NCBI GenBank assembly: GCA_902363535.1
Contig: CABJAE010000007.1
Location: 53,403-117,402, forward strand
Direction: 5' to 3'
DNA from: Peptoniphilaceae bacterium
GTDB taxonomy: Bacteria; Bacillota; Clostridia; Tissierellales; Peptoniphilaceae
Length of the DNA: 64,000 nucleotides
Shown: positions 16,593-26,076 of the stretch, piece by piece
How positions within the stretch are numbered: position 1 is the stretch's first letter
How the letters are laid out: each line of letters starts with the position of its first letter
Translations under genes and position numbers: made by a program
The notes under the pieces: model-generated
Told to the model about the DNA's origin: nothing
Seen by the model: the letters and a program-made list of their open reading frames with translations, nothing else
Database searches by the model: none

Positions 16593-16907
16593 ATGGAACT
16601 TAAATTTGTGATTCCCAACATGGAAAAAACATTCGGCAATTTAGAATTTGCTGGCGAGGATAAAGTCGTTCAGCGAAGAATCAACGGACGGCTAACTGTC
16701 TTATCAAGAAGCTATAATCTCTATTCTGATGTTCAAAGAGCAGATGATATTGTGGTGGTGCTTCCTGCTGAAGCTGGCGAAAAACATTTCGGCTTTGAGG
16801 AACGTGTGAAGTTAGTCAATCCACGTATTACCGCAGAGGGCTACAAAATCGGCACTCGTGGTTTTACAAATTACCTTTTACATGCTGACGACATGATAAA
16901 AGAATAA
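16593..16907 (+). CDS. orf23: Tn916 Orf23, DUF961 (YdcP-like) protein
   Basis: The 104-residue protein is the usual first well-conserved gene of the Tn916 transfer module and belongs to the DUF961/YdcP group. In Tn916 and ICEBs1 relatives these small proteins are encoded next to the helicase-processivity and coupling-protein genes and help plasmid-like replication of the excised element. The ATG is preceded by AAAGAAAGGAT. Orf22, a paralogue with the same VELINP/VKLVNP segment, follows after 15 bases. Confidence 0.85.
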   Translation: MELKFVIPNMEKTFGNLEFAGEDKVVQRRINGRLTVLSRSYNLYSDVQRADDIVVVLPAEAGEKHFGFEERVKLVNPRITAEGYKIGTRGFTNYLLHADDMIKE

Positions 16908-16922
16908 AGAAAGAGAGGAAAA

Positions 16923-17309
16923 ATGATGAGATTAGCAAATGGCATTGTATTAGATAAAGACACGACTTTTGGAGAATTGAAATTCTCTGCTCTACGTCGT
17001 GAAGTGAGAATCCAAAATGAAGACGGGTCGGTTTCAGATGAAATCAAGGAACGTACCTATGACTTAAAATCCAAAGGACAAGGACGCATGATTCAAGTAA
17101 GTATTCCTGCCAGCGTGCCTTTGAAAGAGTTTGATTATAACGCACGGGTGGAACTTATCAATCCCATTGCGGACACCGTTGCTACTGCCACCTATCAAGG
17201 AGCAGATGTTGACTGGTATATCAAGGCAGACGATATTGTGCTGACAAAGGATTCTAGTTCATTCAAAGCTCAACCACAAGCAAAGAAAGAACCGACACAA
17301 GACAAATAG
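16923..17309 (+). CDS. orf22: Tn916 Orf22, DUF961 (YdcP-like) protein
   Basis: This 128-residue paralogue of Orf23 shares the YNARVELINPIADT segment and a similar C-terminal ADD(I/M) motif. Related proteins of ICEBs1 (HelP) bind single-stranded DNA and aid the host helicase during element replication; the role here is inferred from that family. It is part of the orf24-orf13 transfer operon. Confidence 0.85.
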   Translation: MMRLANGIVLDKDTTFGELKFSALRREVRIQNEDGSVSDEIKERTYDLKSKGQGRMIQVSIPASVPLKEFDYNARVELINPIADTVATATYQGADVDWYIKADDIVLTKDSSSFKAQPQAKKEPTQDK

Positions 17310-17337
17310 TCGCTAGGTAGAAAGGAGACTTTTTCGC

Positions 17338-18723
17338 ATGAAACAGCGTGGTAAAAGGATTCGCCCATCTGGTAAAGATTTAGTCTTTCATTTTACGATA
17401 GCGTCACTCCTGCCTGTTTTCCTGCTGGTTGTCGGACTGTTTCATGTGAAGACAATCCAGCAGATCAACTGGCAGGATTTTAACCTATCACAAGCAGATA
17501 AGATTGACATTCCCTATTTAATTATCAGTTTCAGTGTCGCAATTCTTATCTGCTTGCTGGTAGCGTTTGTATTCAAACGGGTTCGCTATGATACGGTTAA
17601 ACAACTTTACCACCGTCAAAAACTGGCAAAGATGATACTTGAAAACAAGTGGTATGAATCTGAACAGGTCAAAACAGAGGGTTTCTTTAAAGATAGTGCT
17701 GGTCGTACAAAGGAAAAGATAACCTACTTCCCTAAAATGTATTATCGACTTAAAAATGGCTTGATACAGATACGGGTGGAAATCACGCTGGGAAAATATC
17801 AAGACCAACTCTTACACTTGGAAAAGAAATTAGAGAGTGGCTTGTACTGTGAGCTGACGGATAAAGAGTTAAAGGATTCCTATGTGGAATATACTTTGCT
17901 CTATGACACCATAGCCAGTCGTATTTCTATTGATGAAGTAGAAGCTAAAGATGGTAAACTTCGCTTAATGAAAAACGTATGGTGGGAATATGATAAGCTC
18001 CCTCATATGTTGATTGCTGGTGGTACAGGTGGCGGTAAAACTTACTTTATACTGACACTGATTGAAGCCTTGCTTCATACAGATTCAAAACTGTATATTC
18101 TTGACCCGAAAAATGCTGACCTTGCGGACTTAGGTTCTGTGATGGCAAATGTCTACTATAGAAAAGAAGACTTGCTTTCTTGCATTGAAACATTCTATGA
18201 AGAAATGATGAAACGTAGTGAGGAAATGAAGCAGATGAAGAACTATAAGACTGGCAAAAATTATGCTTACTTAGGTCTCCCGGCACACTTCTTAATCTTT
18301 GATGAATACGTCGCTTTCATGGAAATGCTGGGAACAAAAGAAAACACCGCAGTTATGAATAAGCTGAAACAGATTGTCATGTTAGGTCGTCAAGCTGGCT
18401 TCTTTCTAATACTGGCTTGTCAACGTCCAGACGCAAAATATTTAGGCGACGGAATCCGTGATCAGTTTAATTTCAGAGTGGCTTTAGGTCGTATGTCTGA
18501 AATGGGCTATGGCATGATGTTTGGCAGTGACGTACAAAAGGATTTCTTCTTAAAGCGAATCAAAGGTCGTGGCTATGTTGATGTAGGAACAAGTGTCATA
18601 TCAGAGTTTTATACTCCCCTTGTACCAAAAGGATATGATTTCTTGGAGGAAATTAAAAAGTTATCCAACAGCAGACAGTCCACGCAGGCGACGTGCGAAG
18701 CGGAAGTCGCAGGTGTGGACTGA
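17338..18723 (+). CDS. orf21: Tn916 Orf21, FtsK/SpoIIIE-type coupling protein
   Basis: This 461-residue DNA-pumping ATPase links the relaxosome to the mating channel. Two N-terminal membrane helices lie near residues 20-40 and 60-80. The Walker A motif AGGTGGGKT is near residue 227, and the Walker B region (FLIFDEYVAFMEM) near 320. The late RPDAKYLGDGIRDQFNFRV segment is typical of the family. It ends just before the Tn916 oriT and the relaxase gene. Confidence 0.9.
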   Translation: MKQRGKRIRPSGKDLVFHFTIASLLPVFLLVVGLFHVKTIQQINWQDFNLSQADKIDIPYLIISFSVAILICLLVAFVFKRVRYDTVKQLYHRQKLAKMILENKWYESEQVKTEGFFKDSAGRTKEKITYFPKMYYRLKNGLIQIRVEITLGKYQDQLLHLEKKLESGLYCELTDKELKDSYVEYTLLYDTIASRISIDEVEAKDGKLRLMKNVWWEYDKLPHMLIAGGTGGGKTYFILTLIEALLHTDSKLYILDPKNADLADLGSVMANVYYRKEDLLSCIETFYEEMMKRSEEMKQMKNYKTGKNYAYLGLPAHFLIFDEYVAFMEMLGTKENTAVMNKLKQIVMLGRQAGFFLILACQRPDAKYLGDGIRDQFNFRVALGRMSEMGYGMMFGSDVQKDFFLKRIKGRGYVDVGTSVISEFYTPLVPKGYDFLEEIKKLSNSRQSTQATCEAEVAGVD

Positions 18724-18900
18724 TCTTGCTGGCTGGTGTGGCAATAGCCACGCCAGCACTTAACCCCCCGTATCTAACAGGGGGGTACAAATCGACAGGA
18801 AACAGTCAAAAAAACATTAGAAAATCCTTTGGTTACAAGGGATTTACAAAATTTCAGCGTATGTCAAATGGGCTTTAAAAGTTGACATACGCCTTTTTGA
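18724..18900 (+). other. oriT: Tn916 oriT region
   Basis: The gap between orf21 and orf20 is where the Tn916 oriT has been mapped. It contains a strong inverted repeat ACCCCCC/GGGGGGT (18763-18786) and a second repeat around GTGTGGC/GCCAC (near 18735-18757). Orf20 nicks here, helped by Int. Confidence 0.75.
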
Positions 18901-20106
18901 TTGGAGGGATTTTTACTGAATGAACAAACTTGGTTACAGCATTTAAAAGAAAAACGCTTGGCTTATGGACTATCTCAAAACCGTTTAGCTGTTGCGACTG
19001 GTATTACAAGGCAGTATCTAAGCGATATTGAAACAGGAAAAGTCAAGCCATCAGAGGATTTACAGCAGTCCCTTTGGGAAGCTCTGGAACGCTTCAATCC
19101 CGACGCTCCCCTTGAAATGCTGTTTGATTATGTAAGGATTCGCTTTCCGACAACAGACGTACAGCAGGTGGTCGAAAACATCTTACAACTGAAACTGTCC
19201 TATTTTCTTCATGAGGACTATGGTTTCTATTCTTATTCAGAGCATTATGCTTTAGGCGACATATTCGTCCTTTGCTCCCATGAACTGGACAAAGGAGTTC
19301 TGGTGGAATTGAAAGGTCGTGGGTGCAGACAATTTGAAAGCTATCTTCTGGCACAACAAAGAAGCTGGTATGAGTTCTTTATGGACGTTTTGGTGGCTGG
19401 CGGTGTGATGAAACGCCTTGACCTTGCCATTAACGATAAGACAGGGATTTTGAATATCCCTGTACTCACTGAAAAGTGCCAACAGGAAGAATGTATCTCC
19501 GTCTTCCGCAGTTTTAAAAGCTATCGCAGTGGCGAACTGGTACGCAAAGAGGAAAAGGAATGTATGGGAAACACCCTCTATATCGGTTCATTACAAAGTG
19601 AAGTTTATTTCTGTATCTATGAAAAGGACTACGAGCAGTACAAGAAAAATGATATTCCCATTGAAGACGCAGAAGTAAAAAACCGTTTTGAGATTCGATT
19701 GAAAAATGAGCGTGCCTATTATGCAGTCCGTGATTTACTCGTCTATGACAATCCAGAGCATACCGCCTTTAAAATTATCAATCGGTATATCCGTTTTGTA
19801 GATAAAGACGATTCCAAACCTCGTTCTGATTGGAAACTGAATGAAGAATGGGCTTGGTTTATTGGGAACAATCGTGAACGATTAAAACTAACCACAAAAC
19901 CAGAGCCTTACTCCTTCCAAAGGACGCTGAACTGGCTATCTCATCAAGTTGCCCCGACCTTAAAGGTTGCGATTAAACTTGATGAAATCAACCAGACGCA
20001 GGTTGTAAAAGACATTCTCGACCATGCGAAACTGACAGACCGACACAAGCAGATTTTGAAGCAACAGTCAGTAAAAGAACAGGACGTGATAACAACAAAA
20101 AAATAA
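18901..20106 (+). CDS. orf20: Tn916 Orf20, MobT-family relaxase
   Basis: The 401-residue protein has an N-terminal helix-turn-helix (LSQNRLAVATGITRQYLSDI, about 25-45) and a Rep_trans/MobT catalytic domain related to rolling-circle initiators. It nicks Tn916 at oriT just upstream. The frame opens at TTG 18901, but GGAGGG lies at 18903-18908. Translation may therefore begin a few codons later, near CTG 18916 or AAT-GAA; the conserved part starts at NEQTWLQ. This relaxase is distinct from the HUH-type MOBP relaxase of the host ICE. Confidence 0.9.
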   Translation: MEGFLLNEQTWLQHLKEKRLAYGLSQNRLAVATGITRQYLSDIETGKVKPSEDLQQSLWEALERFNPDAPLEMLFDYVRIRFPTTDVQQVVENILQLKLSYFLHEDYGFYSYSEHYALGDIFVLCSHELDKGVLVELKGRGCRQFESYLLAQQRSWYEFFMDVLVAGGVMKRLDLAINDKTGILNIPVLTEKCQQEECISVFRSFKSYRSGELVRKEEKECMGNTLYIGSLQSEVYFCIYEKDYEQYKKNDIPIEDAEVKNRFEIRLKNERAYYAVRDLLVYDNPEHTAFKIINRYIRFVDKDDSKPRSDWKLNEEWAWFIGNNRERLKLTTKPEPYSFQRTLNWLSHQVAPTLKVAIKLDEINQTQVVKDILDHAKLTDRHKQILKQQSVKEQDVITTKK

Positions 20107-20148
20107 CTCAAATACAAATTCATTGAATATAGAGAGGAGAACATTTTT

Positions 20149-20370
20149 ATGAATTTTGGACAAAACCTTTATAACTGGTTTCTATCAAACGCTCAATCAC
20201 TGGTGCTTTTAGCAATCGTTGTGATTGGCTTGTATCTTGGCTTCAAGCGTGAGTTTAGCAAACTGATTGGCTTTTTAATTATTGCGATTATTGCGGTTGG
20301 CTTAGTCTTCAACGCTGCTGGAGTAAAAGACATTTTACTAGAGCTATTCAATCGCATTATTGGTGCTTAA
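20149..20370 (+). CDS. orf19: Tn916 Orf19, small membrane protein
   Basis: The 73-residue protein is almost wholly hydrophobic, with two membrane helices (about 15-32 and 39-56) separated by a KREFSK turn. It matches Orf19 of Tn916 in place and size. A VirB2- or VirB3-like role in the channel has been suggested for such proteins, but this is not shown by the sequence. Confidence 0.8.
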   Translation: MNFGQNLYNWFLSNAQSLVLLAIVVIGLYLGFKREFSKLIGFLIIAIIAVGLVFNAAGVKDILLELFNRIIGA

Positions 20371-20486
20371 ATAAAACCGTTCTTTTGTGGAATATAAGTG
20401 GTTTTCTTATGTTCCGCAAAGGAATGGTACACCAAACGAAGTGCGGTAGGGATTTTTGAATCTCTACAAAGAAAGGACGTGAATAT

Positions 20487-20984
20487 ATGGACGATATGCA
20501 AGTCTATATTGCGAATTTAGGCAAATACAATGAGGGCGAATTGGTCGGTGCGTGGTTTACCTTTCCCATTGACTTTGAGGAAGTCAAAGAGAAAATCGGC
20601 TTGAATGATGAATATGAGGAATACGCCATTCATGACTACGAGTTACCCTTTACGGTTGACGAATACACTTCCATTGGCGAACTCAATCGACTATGGGAAA
20701 TGGTATCGGAATTACCCGAAGAATTACAATCGGAGCTATCTGCTCTGCTCACTCATTTTTCAAGCATTGAAGAACTAAGCGAACATCAAGAGGATATTAT
20801 CATTCATTCCGATTGTGATGATATGTATGACGTGGCACGCTACTACATTGAAGAAACGGGTGCTTTAGGCGAAGTACCAGCTAGTCTTCAAAACTATATT
20901 GATTATCAAGCCTATGGTCGGGATTTAGACCTTTCAGGAACGTTTATCTCAACCAATCATGGGATTTTTGAAATCGTCTATTAA
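20487..20984 (+). CDS. ardA: Tn916 Orf18, antirestriction protein ArdA
   Basis: This 165-residue, strongly acidic protein mimics B-form DNA and blocks type I restriction-modification enzymes, protecting the incoming element. The acidic pattern (LNDEYEEYAIHDYELPF, DCDDMYDVARYY) and length agree with Tn916 ArdA. It is preceded by AAAGGACGTG. The gap 20371-20486 holds only a short spacer. Confidence 0.9.
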   Translation: MDDMQVYIANLGKYNEGELVGAWFTFPIDFEEVKEKIGLNDEYEEYAIHDYELPFTVDEYTSIGELNRLWEMVSELPEELQSELSALLTHFSSIEELSEHQEDIIIHSDCDDMYDVARYYIEETGALGEVPASLQNYIDYQAYGRDLDLSGTFISTNHGIFEIVY

Positions 20985-21072
20985 ATCTGTCGGTACATTA
21001 CTACTGGCAGATTTTCTATTTTACGGGGTGGCTCAATCAGCTACCCCTATTTTTTATGAAAGGATTGATTAC

Positions 21073-21465
21073 ATGAAGAAAATACGAAGCTATACCAGTA
21101 TCTGGTCTGTGGAAAAGGTACTGTATTCTATCAATGATTTTAGACTTCCGTTTCCCATAACCTTTACGCAAATGACATGGTTTGTCGTGTCACTCTTTGC
21201 AGTGATGATACTTGGCAACTTGCCCCCTCTTTCCATGATAGAGGGAGCATTTCTCAAATACTTTGGGATTCCTGTGGCTTTCACATGGTTTATGTCTACA
21301 AAAACTTTTGATGGTAAAAAGCCTTATGGATTTTTGAAGTCTGTCATTGCTTATGCACTGCGACCAAAGCTGACCTATGCAGGAAAAAAAGTAACGCTTG
21401 GCAGAAACCAGCCACAAGAAGCCATTACAGCAGTTAGGAGTGAATTTTATGGCATATCCAATTAA
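21073..21465 (+). CDS. orf17: Tn916 Orf17, TcpE-family transfer membrane protein
   Basis: With a start at ATG 21073 the protein has 130 residues and begins MKKIRSYTSIWSVEK. AAAGGA precedes it. A longer frame reaches ATG 20959 inside the ardA end, but that part lacks a ribosome site. Two central hydrophobic segments (about 37-75) make it an integral membrane protein of the mating channel, probably the VirB3-like part. It overlaps the start of orf16 by 17 bases, pointing to coupled synthesis with the ATPase. Confidence 0.8.
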   Translation: MKKIRSYTSIWSVEKVLYSINDFRLPFPITFTQMTWFVVSLFAVMILGNLPPLSMIEGAFLKYFGIPVAFTWFMSTKTFDGKKPYGFLKSVIAYALRPKLTYAGKKVTLGRNQPQEAITAVRSEFYGISN

Positions 21466-23896
21466 ATACATTGAAAACAATCTCGTCTGGAATAAAGACG
21501 GGGAATGTTATGCTTACTATGAGCTTGTTCCTTACAATTACTCATTTCTAAGTCCAGAACAGAAAATACAAGTGCATGATTCTTTCAGACAGCTTATCGC
21601 ACAAAATCGTGATGGCAAAATTCATGCTTTACAAATCAGTACAGAATCCAGCATACGTTCTGCACAAGAGCGTTCCAAAAATGAAGTCACTGGCAAGCTC
21701 AAAGCGGTTGCCTATGACAAAATCGACCAACAGACAGACGCTTTAATATCCATGATTGGCGAAAATCAAGTGAACTACCGTTTCTTTATCGGCTTTAAGT
21801 TGCTTCTCAACGATCAGGAGTTTTCTATGAAAAGTCTTACCGTTGAAGCAAAAAATGCTTTGTCTGATTTTGTCTATGATGTGAACCATAAGCTGATGGG
21901 CGATTTTGTTAGTATGAGTAATGATGAAATCCTGCGTTTTCAGAAGATGGAAAAGCTCTTAGAAAATAAAATCTCTCGTCGTTTCAAAATCCGCAGGTTA
22001 GATAAGGACGACTTCGGCTATCTGATTGAACACCTTTACGGACAGACAGGCACTGCCTATGAAGAGTATGAGTACCATCTATCAAAGAAAAAGCTGGATA
22101 ATGAAACGCTGATTAAATACTATGACTTGATTAAGCCTACTCGCTGTTTGGTGGAAGAAAAACAGCGATATTTGAAAATCCAGCAGGAAGATGAAACCGT
22201 CTATGTAGCTTACTTTACCATTAACAGCATTGTCGGAGAACTGGACTTCCCGTCCTCTGAAATCTTCTACTACCAGCAACAGCAATTTACATTCCCGATT
22301 GATACGTCAATGAATGTGGAAATTGTAGCGAATCGTAAAGCCCTATCTACTGTCCGCAATAAAAAGAAAGAACTGAAAGACTTGGATAACCACGCTTGGC
22401 AAAGTGATAATGAAACCAGCTCCAATGTGGCGGAAGCTCTGGAAAGTGTGAATGAGCTGGAAACCAATTTAGACCAAAGCAAGGAATCTATGTACAAGCT
22501 GTCTTATGTGGTAAGGGTATCAGCAAATGATCTTGACGAACTCAAACGTCGTTGTAATGAAGTGAAAGATTTTTATGACGATTTAAGCGTAAAACTGGTA
22601 CGACCATTTGGGGATATGCTCGGCTTACATGAAGAATTTTTACCTGCCAGCAAGCGTTATATGAATGATTATATTCAATACGTGACCTCTGATTTCCTCG
22701 CTGGTTTAGGTTTTGGTGCTACTCAAATGCTGGGGGAAAATGAGGGGATTTATGTTGGCTACAGCTTAGATACTGGACGCAATGTCTATCTGAAACCTGC
22801 TCTTGCCAGTCAAGGGGTTAAGGGTTCAGTAACCAATGCGTTAGCGTCGGCTTTTGTTGGTTCGCTGGGTGGTGGTAAATCCTTTGCGAATAACCTTATC
22901 GTCTATTATGCGGTGCTTTATGGGGCACAAGCAGTGATTGTAGACCCAAAAGCAGAACGTGGCAGATGGAAAGAAACCTTGCCAGAGATTTCCCATGAAA
23001 TCAATATCGTCACTCTGACTTCTGATGAGAAAAACAAAGGCTTACTTGACCCTTATGTGATTATGAAAAATCCCAAAGATTCTGAATCACTGGCTATTGA
23101 TATTCTGACATTCCTTACGGGGATTTCCTCTCGTGATGGGGAACGCTTCCCAATCCTTAGAAAAGCCATTCGTGCAGTAACCAATAGTGAAGTACGAGGG
23201 TTGATGAAAGTGATTGAGGAATTACGGGTTGAGAATACGCCACTAAGTACCAGTATAGCCGACCATATCGAAAGTTTTACAGACTATGACTTTGCACATT
23301 TATTATTCAGTAATGGTTATGTGGAGCAGTCTATCAGCTTAGAAAAACAACTGAACATTATACAGGTTGCGGACTTGGTACTTCCCGACAAGGAAACTTC
23401 CTTTGAGGAATATACCACTATGGAGCTTTTATCCGTTGCTATGCTGATTGTCATTAGTACCTTTGCTTTAGACTTTATCCATACAGACCGAAGCATTTTC
23501 AAGATTGTAGATTTAGACGAAGCATGGAGCTTTTTACAGGTAGCACAAGGAAAAACACTATCTATGAAGCTGGTTCGGGCTGGTCGTGCTATGAACGCTG
23601 GGGTATATTTCGTGACCCAAAATACAGACGACCTCTTAGATGAAAAACTGAAAAATAACCTCGGCTTAAAATTTGCATTTCGTTCCACTGACCTTAACGA
23701 GATTAAAAAGACCTTAGCCTTTTTTGGTGTAGACCCAGAGGACGAAAACAATCAGAAGCGATTGCGTGATTTGGAAAACGGGCAATGCCTTATCAGTGAT
23801 TTATATGGTCGTGTCGGTGTGATACAGTTCCACCCTGTATTTGAAGAACTGCTCCATGCCTTTGATACCAGACCACCTGTGCGAAAAGAGGTGTAA
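21449..23896 (+). CDS. orf16: Tn916 Orf16, VirB4-like conjugation ATPase
   Basis: This 815-residue ATPase powers the Tn916 secretion channel. The start is ATG 21449, with TAGGAG before it; the frame is open upstream only because it overlaps orf17. Walker A GSLGGGKSFAN is near residue 472, and Walker B (IVDLDEAWSFLQ) near 690. The N-terminal half resembles the VirB4/ConE N-terminal domain. The length equals that of Orf16 in Tn916. Confidence 0.92.
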   Translation: MAYPIKYIENNLVWNKDGECYAYYELVPYNYSFLSPEQKIQVHDSFRQLIAQNRDGKIHALQISTESSIRSAQERSKNEVTGKLKAVAYDKIDQQTDALISMIGENQVNYRFFIGFKLLLNDQEFSMKSLTVEAKNALSDFVYDVNHKLMGDFVSMSNDEILRFQKMEKLLENKISRRFKIRRLDKDDFGYLIEHLYGQTGTAYEEYEYHLSKKKLDNETLIKYYDLIKPTRCLVEEKQRYLKIQQEDETVYVAYFTINSIVGELDFPSSEIFYYQQQQFTFPIDTSMNVEIVANRKALSTVRNKKKELKDLDNHAWQSDNETSSNVAEALESVNELETNLDQSKESMYKLSYVVRVSANDLDELKRRCNEVKDFYDDLSVKLVRPFGDMLGLHEEFLPASKRYMNDYIQYVTSDFLAGLGFGATQMLGENEGIYVGYSLDTGRNVYLKPALASQGVKGSVTNALASAFVGSLGGGKSFANNLIVYYAVLYGAQAVIVDPKAERGRWKETLPEISHEINIVTLTSDEKNKGLLDPYVIMKNPKDSESLAIDILTFLTGISSRDGERFPILRKAIRAVTNSEVRGLMKVIEELRVENTPLSTSIADHIESFTDYDFAHLLFSNGYVEQSISLEKQLNIIQVADLVLPDKETSFEEYTTMELLSVAMLIVISTFALDFIHTDRSIFKIVDLDEAWSFLQVAQGKTLSMKLVRAGRAMNAGVYFVTQNTDDLLDEKLKNNLGLKFAFRSTDLNEIKKTLAFFGVDPEDENNQKRLRDLENGQCLISDLYGRVGVIQFHPVFEELLHAFDTRPPVRKEV

Positions 23897-23898
23897 AT

Positions 23899-26076
23899 GT
23901 GAAACCATCAATAGTAAACAGAATAAAATCAAACTGGACGCTGAAACGTCTAGGTAAAGTGGCAATGACAGTGGCTTTCACACTTGTGATTGCCATTTTT
24001 CTTTTAGCCATGCTGGGAACGGTGGTTCAAGCTGCGGGCTTGGTAGATGATACGGTCAATGTGGCAAATGAATACAGCCGATACCCACTTGAAAACTATC
24101 AACTGGATTTTTATGTGGATAATAGCTGGGGCTGGCTTCCGTGGAACTGGTCGGACGGGATTGGAAAACAGGTCATGTATGGACTATATGCCATTACCAA
24201 TTTTATTTGGACAATCAGTTTGTATGTTTCCAATGCGACAGGTTACTTAGTACAGGAAGCCTATTCCTTAGACTTCATTTCCGCTACAGCAGATTCCATT
24301 GGTAAGAATATGCAGACCTTAGCTGGTGTGAGTGCAAACGGATTTTCAACAGAGGGTTTCTATGTTGGATTCCTCTTACTCTTGATTTTGGTTCTTGGGG
24401 TTTATGTTGCCTATACGGGACTGATAAAGAGAGAAACCACAAAGGCAATTCATGCCATTATGAATTTTGTGCTGGTGTTTATCCTATCGGCTTCCTTTAT
24501 TGCCTACGCTCCCGACTACATTAAAAAAATCAATGACTTTTCATCAGACATCAGTAATGCCAGTTTATCACTTGGCACGAAGATTGTCATGCCCCATTCC
24601 GATAGTCAAGGCAAGGACAGCGTGGACTTAATCAGAGATAGCCTGTTTTCCATACAGGTTCAGCAACCGTGGCTACTGCTTCAATACAACAGTTCAGACA
24701 TTGAAAGTATCGGTATTGACCGTGTGGAAAGCCTGCTCTCCACCAGCCCAGATTCCAACAATGGCGAAGACAGAGAAAAAATTGTTGCGGAAGAAATTGA
24801 AGACAGAAGCAATACCAATCTAACCATTACAAAGACCATTAACCGTTTAGGTACAGTCTTCTTCCTATTTGTCTTCAATATTGGGATTTCCATATTTGTA
24901 TTCCTATTAACAGGAATCATGATTTTCTCGCAGGTACTTTTTATCATCTATGCTATGTTTCTGCCTGTGAGCTTTATTTTAAGCATGATTCCATCATTTG
25001 ATGGTATGTCAAAACGAGCCATAACAAAGCTCTTTAATACCATTTTGACACGAGCTGGAATCACATTGATTATTACGACAGCATTTAGTATTTCAACCAT
25101 GCTCTATACCTTATCGGCTGGTTATCCGTTCTTTTTGATTGCTTTTCTACAGATTGTGACCTTTGCAGGAATCTACTTCAAGCTGGGCGATTTAATGAGT
25201 ATGTTTTCTCTACAGAGTAACGATTCTCAAAGTGTGGGAAGTCGTGTGATGAGAAAACCTCGTATGCTTATGCACGCTCACATGCACCGTCTACAGCGGA
25301 AACTTGGACGTTCCATGACTACTCTAGGGGCTGGGTCTGCCATTGTTACAGGTAAAAAAGGACAGTCGGGTTCGGGGAGTTCTGCAAGGACACAAGCAGA
25401 TCACTCCCGACCAGACGGAAAGGAAAAATCAACACTTGGAAAACGTATCGGTCAAACCATCGGTACAGTAGCTGATACCAAAGACAGAATGGTAGACACT
25501 GCTAGTGGTTTGAAAGAACAGGTTAAAGATTTGCCGACCAATGCAAGATATGCAGTATATCAAGGAAAATCCAAAGTAAAAGAGAATGTCCGTGATTTAA
25601 CCAGTAGTATTTCTCAAACCAAAGCGGACAGAGCCAGTGGACGCAAGGAACAGCAGGAACAAAGGCGAAAAACCATTGCGAAGCGTCGCTCTGAAATGGA
25701 ACAGGTCAAACAGAAAAAACAGCCTGCTTCTTCTGTTCATGAAAGACCGACTACAAGACAAGAACAATATCATGATGAACAGACCTCAAAACAGTCTAAT
25801 ATTCAGACTTCATATAAGGAATCTCAACAAGCCAAACAAGAGCGTCCAGCAGTTAAGTCCGATTTTTCAAGTCCAAAAGTGGAACGCCAAGGCAATACCG
25901 TTCAAGAAAAAACCGTTCAAAAGCCAGCAACTTCAACCACTACAGCAGATAGAACTTCACAACGTCCAATCACAAAAGAACGTCCGTCTACTGTTCAAAG
26001 AGTACCACTACAAAATACAAGAAGTAGACCACCAATCAAAACCGCCACCATTAAGAAAGTCGGTAAGAAACCATGA
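23899..26076 (+). CDS. orf15: Tn916 Orf15, multi-pass mating-channel protein (VirB6-like)
   Basis: The 725-residue protein has several membrane helices in its first 450 residues, including near 15-35, 160-180, 200-220, 315-345, 350-370 and 395-430. A long hydrophilic, basic and Gln-rich C-terminal tail (about 460-725) follows. This architecture fits the CD3337/EF1877 family, taken to act like VirB6. Start GTG at 23899, two bases after orf16 ends. Its stop overlaps the orf14 start by 4 bases. Confidence 0.88.
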   Translation: MKPSIVNRIKSNWTLKRLGKVAMTVAFTLVIAIFLLAMLGTVVQAAGLVDDTVNVANEYSRYPLENYQLDFYVDNSWGWLPWNWSDGIGKQVMYGLYAITNFIWTISLYVSNATGYLVQEAYSLDFISATADSIGKNMQTLAGVSANGFSTEGFYVGFLLLLILVLGVYVAYTGLIKRETTKAIHAIMNFVLVFILSASFIAYAPDYIKKINDFSSDISNASLSLGTKIVMPHSDSQGKDSVDLIRDSLFSIQVQQPWLLLQYNSSDIESIGIDRVESLLSTSPDSNNGEDREKIVAEEIEDRSNTNLTITKTINRLGTVFFLFVFNIGISIFVFLLTGIMIFSQVLFIIYAMFLPVSFILSMIPSFDGMSKRAITKLFNTILTRAGITLIITTAFSISTMLYTLSAGYPFFLIAFLQIVTFAGIYFKLGDLMSMFSLQSNDSQSVGSRVMRKPRMLMHAHMHRLQRKLGRSMTTLGAGSAIVTGKKGQSGSGSSARTQADHSRPDGKEKSTLGKRIGQTIGTVADTKDRMVDTASGLKEQVKDLPTNARYAVYQGKSKVKENVRDLTSSISQTKADRASGRKEQQEQRRKTIAKRRSEMEQVKQKKQPASSVHERPTTRQEQYHDEQTSKQSNIQTSYKESQQAKQERPAVKSDFSSPKVERQGNTVQEKTVQKPATSTTTADRTSQRPITKERPSTVQRVPLQNTRSRPPIKTATIKKVGKKP

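Noticed and set aside
20959-21072. Longer start for Tn916 orf17
   Set aside because: The extension overlaps the end of ardA and has no ribosome site; ATG 21073 has AAAGGA in front.
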